A stretch of 64,000 nt of DNA from assembly GCF_016722965.1 (NCBI RefSeq), contig NZ_JAEQNB010000001.1, positions 785,929 through 849,928 of the forward strand, read 5' to 3'. The notes below the pieces were generated by a model. The model was not told where the DNA came from. It was given only the letters and a program-made list of their open reading frames with translations, and did no database searches. This stretch comes from Tumebacillus amylolyticus (GTDB lineage Bacteria > Bacillota > Bacilli > Tumebacillales > Tumebacillaceae). Positions 53,700 to 59,673 of this stretch are shown in pieces. The stretch's first letter is position 1; every line of letters starts with the position of its first letter. A program made the translations under genes and the position numbers.

Positions 53700-54623
53700 G
53701 TGACGACTCTTCATTGGCAGGATCATCACACGCATCTCGTGCTCCCGACACCGCCGGAATTTCGTTTTTCCGCCGTTCTTGGGTACCTGACCCGTTCGAC
53801 GAACGAGTGTTTGTTTCATGTGGAGGAGGAGAAGGTGTACAAACTGTTGCCGCTGGAGTCTGAGGACGTGCTGGTGGAAGTGAGCCACAGCGCGACAGAC
53901 TCCGGGCTGCTCGTCCGCTTTTTACATAAGAACCCAAACGAACCGGAGCTGCGAGAGCAGACCGCTCAGTATGTACGAGAGTGGTTTGATCTGGATCGTG
54001 ACCTGCAACCGTTCTACGATCTCGCGGAGGACGACCCTGTTCTGCGCGAGGTCGTGCAGGAACACTACGGGCTGCGGATCGTCGGCGTGCCGGATTTGTT
54101 TGAAGCGCTGTGTTGGGCGATCCTGGGCCAGCAGATCAACTTGGCGTTTGCCTACACGCTCAAGCGGCGTTTCGTGGAGACCTACGGGCGCAAAGTCGAG
54201 TGGGAGGGGCGGACGTATTGGCTTTTTCCAAGGCCGGCCGATGTGGCAGATTTGACGGTTGACGCACTTCGCGACTTGCAATTCACAACGAAAAAAGCGG
54301 AGTACGTCATCGGCGTCGCCCATCTGATGTCCCAAGGCACGCTCTCCAAACAACACCTCCACCAACTCGACAACCTCCGTGCCATTGAAAAAGAGCTCGT
54401 GAAAATTCGCGGAATCGGACCGTGGACCGCGCATTATGTGATCATGCGCTGTCTGCGTCTCCCCGCCGCTTTTCCCCTTGAGGATGTCGGTTTGCACAAC
54501 GCCATCAAGCACGTCCTCCATCTCGACTCCAAGCCGACTCGGCAAGAACTCCTCGACCTGTCGGAAGGCTGGGGCGAGTGGAAAGCCTACGCGACGTTCT
54601 ATCTGTGGCGGATGCTGTATTAG
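53700..54623 (+). CDS. DNA-3-methyladenine glycosylase, AlkA type
   Basis: A 307-residue base-excision glycosylase removing alkylated purines. The N-terminal domain (1-110) is AlkA-like. The HhH-GPD domain follows (about 115-300), with LGQQINLAFAYTLKRRF, the hairpin VKIRGIGPWTAHYV (about 235-250) and catalytic Asp in FPLEDVGL (about 265). No iron-sulfur cluster Cys are present. The start is the GTG at 53700, about nine bases after AAAGGAGGA. It is divergent from the lamin-tail gene. It could belong to the AdaA-controlled alkylation response, but no link is visible. Confidence 0.93.
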   Translation: MTTLHWQDHHTHLVLPTPPEFRFSAVLGYLTRSTNECLFHVEEEKVYKLLPLESEDVLVEVSHSATDSGLLVRFLHKNPNEPELREQTAQYVREWFDLDRDLQPFYDLAEDDPVLREVVQEHYGLRIVGVPDLFEALCWAILGQQINLAFAYTLKRRFVETYGRKVEWEGRTYWLFPRPADVADLTVDALRDLQFTTKKAEYVIGVAHLMSQGTLSKQHLHQLDNLRAIEKELVKIRGIGPWTAHYVIMRCLRLPAAFPLEDVGLHNAIKHVLHLDSKPTRQELLDLSEGWGEWKAYATFYLWRMLY

Positions 54624-54626
54624 AAA

Positions 54627-54669
54627 AAAAAAAGCGACATTCCTCCTCGCGAGGAATGTCGCTTTTTTT
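54627..54669 (+). terminator. Intrinsic terminator after the glycosylase gene
   Basis: GCGACATTCCTC pairs perfectly with GAGGAATGTCGC around a 5-base loop, then seven T residues. Confidence 0.92.
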
Positions 54670-54691
54670 ATCGCAAGAGAGGAGCCCGGAG

Positions 54692-54715
54692 AATAGTCTA
54701 GGCACAGAGACTATT
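54692..54715 (+). promoter_or_regulatory. Inverted repeat upstream of the GH18 gene
   Basis: AATAGTCT-N8-AGACTATT is a perfect 8-bp inverted repeat in the 112-base gap, ending 20 bases before the start codon. It could be a repressor site or a hairpin in the leader; no consensus promoter is clear around it. Confidence 0.4.
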
Positions 54716-54735
54716 TCGAAAGGAGTGTGTCCGAA

Positions 54736-56118
54736 TTGACTATGCGTGAGCCTATCACTTACACCGTCAAATCAGGAGACAATCTGTTCGCCCTCGCTCA
54801 GAAATACCATACAACACCCGAAGGAATCATCCGCTTGAATCGACTGAGTTCCATGAACTTGGATGTCGGGCAGAAATTGAAGATTCCCGTCTATACCGAA
54901 GCGGTCGTCACCGGAGACCATGTGAACATTCACAACGTGCCGGGCGTGAAGGGAATTGTGATGGCCCAGATGGACCGCGGGGCGCGGTTGCCTGTCACCG
55001 GGGGAGACAGCGAGTGGCTGCAAGTTCGTTTGTGGAACAATCGCATCGGGTGGATCTCCCGCGAATTCGTGACGCTCGTCCCGCACGGGGGAGAAAAACC
55101 GTTGACGGAGATTCTCGGGTTCTTCACCGAGCGGGAAGGGCCGACGCTTCCGAGTTCGGATGCAGATTTCCGAAAAAACGTAGCGCAGATGTCAGACATT
55201 GCGATGTTCCATTTCCGCATCGACCGAGAGAAGTCGACGGAGGTCGAGAAGTTCTACGAATTCACCGACGACTACATGCGCGAAGTGGTGCAGTTTGGGC
55301 ATCGACACAACATTCGGATGCTCCCGATCATCCACAACCTGCTCTACGAACGCGGCAACCAGAACGTCAACAAAGACGTCATCCGCGCGATGCTCGCCAC
55401 GCCGCAGACCCGCGCCGCTTTTATCAACCATGTGATTGAAGTCGTGCGGCGCTACGGCTTTGACGGGGCGCATATCGACTTTGAAGATGTGCATTACGAA
55501 GACCGCTTCAAGCTCTCGGATTTCTACCGAGAAATGGGGCGTGCCATGCACGCGCAGAAGCTGTACTTCGTCGTCTCCACGCCGTCGCGCTCGTCCGATC
55601 AGCCGACGAACCCGTTCTCCGCACCGTTTGACTATGCGGTGATCGGCGAATCGGCCGACGAGTTCGTCGCGATGCTGTACAACGAGCACGGCTGGCCGGG
55701 CAGCGGACCGGGGCCGGTGGTTTCGATCGGCTGGATGGAAACGGTCTTGCGCTACGCCAGGACCAAGATGCCTGCGCACAAAGTCACGGCGGCGGTCTCG
55801 GTGTTCGGTTTCGACTTCAACCTGACCGCCAAGCGCAACACGTACGTCACGTACGGCATGGCGATGGACCTCGCGAAGAAATACGACCAAGACATCATCT
55901 TTGACGAAAAAACGCAGACCCCGATGTTCCGCTACACCGATGCCAAGGGCGACAAGCACGAAGTCTGGTTCGAAAACGCCGCGAGCATCCGCGCCAAAGT
56001 CAATCTCGCAGACCGTCTCGGCGTGCGGGGCTTGGCGTTGTGGCGACTCGGCATGGAAGACCCCGGCATCTGGCCGATGCTGGCAGCGGACTTTGTGGTG
56101 CGCAAGAGCGTGTATTAA
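54736..56118 (+). CDS. LysM-SH3-GH18 protein (SleL/YaaH-like glycosidase)
   Basis: A 460-residue wall-active protein without signal peptide. LysM (about 8-52, TYTVKSGDNLFALAQKYHTT) and SH3b (about 58-120, VNIHNVPGVKG) lead to a GH18 barrel (about 125-445). The catalytic DxxDxE is intact in GFDGAHIDFEDV (about 240), and GLALWRLGMEDPGIWP is typical of spore-type GH18 enzymes. Relatives SleL and YaaH digest spore cortex fragments, so a role in spore germination is likely. The start is the TTG at 54736, ten bases after AGGAG; the GTG at 54727 is too close. An inverted repeat lies upstream. Confidence 0.9.
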   Translation: MTMREPITYTVKSGDNLFALAQKYHTTPEGIIRLNRLSSMNLDVGQKLKIPVYTEAVVTGDHVNIHNVPGVKGIVMAQMDRGARLPVTGGDSEWLQVRLWNNRIGWISREFVTLVPHGGEKPLTEILGFFTEREGPTLPSSDADFRKNVAQMSDIAMFHFRIDREKSTEVEKFYEFTDDYMREVVQFGHRHNIRMLPIIHNLLYERGNQNVNKDVIRAMLATPQTRAAFINHVIEVVRRYGFDGAHIDFEDVHYEDRFKLSDFYREMGRAMHAQKLYFVVSTPSRSSDQPTNPFSAPFDYAVIGESADEFVAMLYNEHGWPGSGPGPVVSIGWMETVLRYARTKMPAHKVTAAVSVFGFDFNLTAKRNTYVTYGMAMDLAKKYDQDIIFDEKTQTPMFRYTDAKGDKHEVWFENAASIRAKVNLADRLGVRGLALWRLGMEDPGIWPMLAADFVVRKSVY

Positions 56119-56159
56119 AAAAGGAGACTCCCACGAACGATTCGGGGAGTCTCCTTTTT
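56118..56159. terminator. Terminator between the GH18 and Shedu-like genes
   Basis: AAAAAGGAGACTCCC pairs with GGGAGTCTCCTTTTT around a 12-base loop; it serves both converging genes. Confidence 0.88.
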
Positions 56160-56179
56160 GCTTGATGCGTTCCGCACCC

Positions 56180-56866
56180 TTAGGTTTTTTGGACTTGAGA
56201 GCGCATTGCGGCTGCGTCGAGGATGCCTGCTTGGTACCCTTTGAAAGAAGTGAGCAAGGTGTCATAGGTAACAACTTCGATTGCTTTTGAATCTACGAGA
56301 ACTCGATTGCTTCTCCATTGCAATCGGGCGAGTTCGTTGGAGTCCTGAATAAATCGGTCTCGACCGATGACGAGAATTCCCTTGAGCTTTAGGTTTTGGA
56401 ACTGACCGAACCATGCGTTTTTGTCGGTGGGATTCATGTATTCCACACGCCAGAACCAGTCGGTGATTTGGCTGAATCCATGATTGTAGCGGTCAGCGAA
56501 GTCACGTTCTAGTTTTTTGCCAGAAAAAATACTGGAGGGCAACGCGTCTTCGAATTCTATAAAATAGATCGTATCTCCATTGAGAACGGTAAGATCAGGC
56601 CTCATCTGCCCGTAAAGAGGCAGTTCGAATCTATATAAATAGGGCCCGGTGGCCCAGGAGTTCCATGAAGGGATTAAGCAGGACAGAAGTGGAGCCGATC
56701 TTTTGAAAAAAGGCAAGATGTCGACTTGTTCATGCAACACCCCGCCTTCGTTTTTGATAAGCAATTGCTCGTACTGTTTGATTTGGGTGTCGAGTGCGTC
56801 TATATCCAATGTGATTTTTGTATATCGGTTCGCATGTTGTTGGGTATTAGACTGCAACGACCTCAT
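56180..56866 (-). CDS. Shedu-like (DUF4263/SduA) PD-(D/E)XK nuclease
   Basis: A 228-residue protein. The C-terminal 150 residues fit DUF4263, the nuclease domain of the Shedu phage-defence protein SduA. They show RPDLTVLNGDTIYFIEFEDA (Asp91, Glu104, Glu106 as candidate catalytic residues), GFSQITDWFWRV, ILVIGRDRF (about 164-172), a conserved RSNRVLV and the end VVTYDTLL. The N-terminal 50 residues are a short helical lead. It overlaps the end of the small gene upstream, so they form a two-gene unit. Defence against phage or plasmid is inferred from the family; related DUF4263 proteins outside defence also exist. Confidence 0.75.
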   Translation of the reverse strand: MRSLQSNTQQHANRYTKITLDIDALDTQIKQYEQLLIKNEGGVLHEQVDILPFFKRSAPLLSCLIPSWNSWATGPYLYRFELPLYGQMRPDLTVLNGDTIYFIEFEDALPSSIFSGKKLERDFADRYNHGFSQITDWFWRVEYMNPTDKNAWFGQFQNLKLKGILVIGRDRFIQDSNELARLQWRSNRVLVDSKAIEVVTYDTLLTSFKGYQAGILDAAAMRSQVQKT

Positions 56867-57116
56867 CCTCTTTTACAATTGATAGGAAATTGTATCCGCA
56901 GGGTTCTTTTCGAAAACACAGGTAGTAGCCATTGAGGTGAACTGTGATTTTTTCGGGCTGATCCAGAACCGTCCCCGTGCGGGCAGAAGAGGTGGAAATC
57001 TGTTCCGCTGGCAAGCCCAGTTCCATTTCATACACGACGTCGCGAACTGCACGTTGATCTACCTCGTTTAGAAGTCTCATTCTCGAATTGGCAAAAGCAC
57101 TATAAACAATCGTCAT
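56847..57116 (-). CDS. Small RelE-like protein upstream of the Shedu-like gene
   Basis: An 89-residue protein starting at the ATG at 57116, eight bases after GGAGG; the GTG at 57125 overlaps that site. An N-terminal strand-helix (TIVYSAFANSRMRLLNEVDQ) is followed by a beta sheet region ending ITVHLNGYYLCFRKEP and FLSIVKEDEV. This is the order of secondary structure seen in ParE/RelE-fold proteins, though no catalytic set is clear. Its last 20 bases overlap the nuclease gene, so they are translated together. It may regulate, sense for, or restrain the nuclease; this is inferred from the pairing. Confidence 0.6.
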   Translation of the reverse strand: MTIVYSAFANSRMRLLNEVDQRAVRDVVYEMELGLPAEQISTSSARTGTVLDQPEKITVHLNGYYLCFRKEPCGYNFLSIVKEDEVVAV

Positions 57117-57136
57117 GAGGGACACCTCCTGAGTGT

Positions 57137-57166
57137 ATTGTACGATGGAGTTATATAGTAAAACAA
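57137..57166 (-). promoter_or_regulatory. Promoter of the small RelE-like / Shedu-like unit
   Basis: TTGTTT (57161-57166), 18 bases, TACAAT (57137-57142) on the minus strand, 20 bases before the start codon. Confidence 0.5.
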
Positions 57167-57288
57167 TATATTGCTAGGTTTAACTAGAGGGTTGCGAAGG
57201 GCTTAAAGGGGGAGCGGTAGAATACTCTACACAGAATGATATTCTTGTGAGTTACATATTGTAACATACCTCGAAAGGAAGATCCTCC

Positions 57289-57756
57289 ATGAAAACGACG
57301 GCGTGCCGGATTTTGGACACGATGAAGATTCGCTATACGTTGCATGAATACACGGTGAACGAAGACGAACTCGATGCGGTGACCGTGGCGCACAAAGTAG
57401 GATTGCCTCCGGAGCAGGTGTACAAGACGCTGGTTCTGCGCGGGGACAAGACCGGGGTGGTCATGTGTTGCATTCCGGGCAACGGCGAGCTCGATTTGAA
57501 AGCCCTCGCGAGCGTCTCCGGCAACAAAAAAGTCGAGATGGTCCCCGTCAAGGACATCCAAGGTCTCACCGGATACATTCGCGGCGGCGTTTCGCCCTTG
57601 GGCGTGAAGAAACGCTATCCGTTCTACCTCGAAGCAGCCGCGCAAGAGCTCGACGTCCTCTCCATCTCCGCCGGCAAACGCGGTCTGCAAATCTTCCTCA
57701 GCGGCACAGACCTTTCCCGCGCGACGGATGCCAAACTCGTCAACATCACACGATAA
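57289..57756 (+). CDS. ybaK: YbaK-family Cys-tRNA(Pro)/Cys-tRNA deacylase
   Basis: A 155-residue trans-editing enzyme that hydrolyses mischarged Cys-tRNA(Pro). Family marks are [37 protein letters not shown], the catalytic Lys region [14 protein letters not shown], and [20 protein letters not shown]. The start ATG follows GGAAGATC. A GTTAC-N5-GTAAC inverted repeat lies at 57251-57265 in the leader. It is monocistronic. The triple tRNA-Pro array in this window is 49 kb away and unlinked in transcription. Confidence 0.94.
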   Translation: MKTTACRILDTMKIRYTLHEYTVNEDELDAVTVAHKVGLPPEQVYKTLVLRGDKTGVVMCCIPGNGELDLKALASVSGNKKVEMVPVKDIQGLTGYIRGGVSPLGVKKRYPFYLEAAAQELDVLSISAGKRGLQIFLSGTDLSRATDAKLVNITR

Positions 57757-57796
57757 AAGAGTCCAAGCCCACTACGCATGGGCGGACTCTTTTTTT
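57756..57796 (+). terminator. Intrinsic terminator after ybaK
   Basis: AAAGAGTCC and GGACTCTTT enclose an inner GCCCA/TGGGC stem; T tract follows. Confidence 0.85.
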
Positions 57797-57797
57797 C

Positions 57798-57827
57798 TTG
57801 ACCCGAAATATATGTTAGGCATATAAT
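57798..57827 (+). promoter_or_regulatory. Promoter and MarR-type operator of the marR-MFS operon
   Basis: TTGACC (57798-57803), 18 bases, TATAAT (57822-57827). The inverted repeat TATATG-N5-CATATA (57809-57825) covers the spacer and -10 box, where a MarR dimer would block polymerase. Confidence 0.7.
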
Positions 57828-57859
57828 TGTTGTGACAAGTAAAAGGAGCGACTCCAACT

Positions 57860-58288
57860 ATGGATGCATCGATCGGCTTCCTCATCTCTCAAACGTATCG
57901 GAAAATCACCCAATTGCTCACCTTGCGCCTGCGGGAGTACGACATCACGCCGGAGCAGTTTTCGGTTTTGTTTCGCGTCTGCGAGTATGACGGTCTCAAC
58001 CAAAAGGAACTCTCCCTGCGCGCCGCCAAGGATCAACCCACCACGGCCCGCATCCTCGAAGCCCTCGGCAAAAAAGACCTCATCGAAAAACAAATGAGCC
58101 CGTCCGACCGCCGCGCTTTTCTCGTTTTCGCAACCGACAAAGGAAAAGCGCTGGTTGAACTAACCGCGCCCATCGAAGCGCAAGTCATCGCCGACGCCGT
58201 GCAGGGCATCGACCCGGTACACCTCGATCTGTTCACACAATGCCTGTCCCAAATCAGACAGAACGTAGAAAAACATGAGAAAGAATAG
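57860..58288 (+). CDS. MarR-family transcriptional regulator
   Basis: A 142-residue winged-helix regulator. An N-terminal dimerisation helix (IGFLISQTYRKITQLL) is followed by the DNA-binding core, ITPEQFSVLFRVCEYDGLNQ, LSLRAAKDQPTTARILEALG and the wing SDRRAFLVFATDKGK. The ATG sits behind AAAAGGAG. It is 11 bases from the MFS gene, and an operator-like repeat overlaps their promoter, the normal layout for a self-repressing regulator released by the substrate of the pump it controls. Ligand unknown. Confidence 0.92.
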   Translation: MDASIGFLISQTYRKITQLLTLRLREYDITPEQFSVLFRVCEYDGLNQKELSLRAAKDQPTTARILEALGKKDLIEKQMSPSDRRAFLVFATDKGKALVELTAPIEAQVIADAVQGIDPVHLDLFTQCLSQIRQNVEKHEKE

Positions 58289-58299
58289 GGTGATACCGC

Positions 58300-59499
58300 T
58301 TGAATGAAACTACCATAGAAACCAAACACACCGCAGAAAAACTCTGGACTTCTCCCTTCATCGTCCTCACACTTTGCAACTTGCTGCTGTTCATGAACTT
58401 GCAAATGGTCTTGCCCGCGTTGCCGTCGTATGTCAAAGGAGTCTTCCACGCAAGCGACGTGATGGCGTCTCTCGTCACGACGTTGTTTGCTCTCTCCGCC
58501 ATCATCACCCGTCTGATCGCGGGCAAAGCGTTGCAACGAGGCAAGCGCAATCTCGTGCTGTTCCTCGGATTGAGTGTCGCTTTGCTTGCCACCCTGGGCT
58601 ATGCTTGGTGCGGAACGCTCGCGATGTTTCTCCTCATGCGCGTCTTCTACGGAGCCGGGTTTGGGATGGCGAGCACGACGTTCCCGACGATGACTTCAAA
58701 CGTCGTCCCGCTCAAACGCATGGGCGAAGGTATGGGCTACTACGGTCTCTCCACGTCGCTTGCGATGTCACTCGGGCCGTCGATCGGCCTCTCGTTGTTG
58801 GCAAGCGGTTTTGGTTCGCTGGTCACGGGGGCGACGGTGATGCTCGCTTTGATTCTGCCGATGCTGTTCCTCGTCAGATCCCAGCTCCGTCAACCGGCCG
58901 AAGTCGCACCCGCAACTCCTGAGTCGAGCAAATTGTTCGACCGCAAAATTCTGCTGCCGTTTCTCTTGAACTTTTTACTCTCCATCGTCTACGGCGGTCT
59001 GTTGAGTTTCATGGCGCTGTTCGGCAAGGAAGTGGGCATTGCGAACGTCGGGGTGTTTTTCCTCGTCAACGCCGTGTCGGTCGTGTTGGTTCGTCCGCTG
59101 TCAGGCAAGATTTTTGATAAAAAAGGCCACGGTGTGCTGATGCTCCCCGGTGCCTTGCTCGTCATCGCCGGACTGCTGATTGTGTCTTACTCCACAGGTC
59201 TGGGGATGCTCGCCGCCGCCGCTCTGCTTTTCGGCGCAGGTCTTGGCATCTTGCAACCGTCCTTCCAAGCGTGGATGATCAAAGTCGTCACTCCGGAACA
59301 ACGCGGGATGGCAAACGGGATGTACTTCAACTCCATCGACCTCGGCGTGGCGCTCGGAGCCCTGTTGCTCGGAACGATCGCGATGAACACGGGGTATGCG
59401 ATGATGTACCGTCTCGCCACTTTGGTCATGGTCGTGTTCATCCTCCTCTACACCGCAAGCCAAATCTCCAGAAAAAAAACCTCGCTCCGGACTTCGTAG
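58300..59499 (+). CDS. MFS drug-efflux-type transporter
   Basis: A 399-residue transporter with 12 predicted TM helices. The loop 2-3 motif is altered (ARGKALQRGKRNLVLFLG-like), and helix 5 has GYYGLSTSLAMSLGPSIGL, close to motif C of proton-driven drug exporters. A cytoplasmic loop near residue 205 divides the halves. The start is the TTG at 58300, seven bases after GGGTGAT. Co-transcription with the MarR gene suggests inducible export of a small toxic compound. The terminator overlaps the last codons. Confidence 0.9.
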   Translation: MNETTIETKHTAEKLWTSPFIVLTLCNLLLFMNLQMVLPALPSYVKGVFHASDVMASLVTTLFALSAIITRLIAGKALQRGKRNLVLFLGLSVALLATLGYAWCGTLAMFLLMRVFYGAGFGMASTTFPTMTSNVVPLKRMGEGMGYYGLSTSLAMSLGPSIGLSLLASGFGSLVTGATVMLALILPMLFLVRSQLRQPAEVAPATPESSKLFDRKILLPFLLNFLLSIVYGGLLSFMALFGKEVGIANVGVFFLVNAVSVVLVRPLSGKIFDKKGHGVLMLPGALLVIAGLLIVSYSTGLGMLAAAALLFGAGLGILQPSFQAWMIKVVTPEQRGMANGMYFNSIDLGVALGALLLGTIAMNTGYAMMYRLATLVMVVFILLYTASQISRKKTSLRTS

Positions 59500-59511
59500 C
59501 GAGGTTTTTTT
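59472..59511 (+). terminator. Intrinsic terminator overlapping the end of the MFS gene
   Basis: AAACCTCGCT pairs with AGCGAGGTTT around an 11-base loop and T tract; the stem encodes the last residues of the protein. Confidence 0.85.
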
Positions 59512-59584
59512 CTGAATGACTCTTTTTTTAACAAGTCCCAGTAAATACCTGAACATATTTGCCTCAATTCTGCATTTATTCTAA

Positions 59585-59620
59585 TTGAAGCCAATCCGCA
59601 ACTACCCTATAATGGTAGTT
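59585..59620 (+). promoter_or_regulatory. Promoter of the S-layer-homology gene with a palindrome around the -10 box
   Basis: TTGAAG (59585-59590), 17 bases, TATAAT (59608-59613). AACTACC (59600-59606) and GGTAGTT (59614-59620) form a 7-bp inverted repeat exactly bracketing the -10 box. Confidence 0.65.
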
Positions 59621-59673
59621 AGTAGCATCGTTTATTAGGTTAAAACAATAGATGTGTAGCGGAGGGGTACGGG

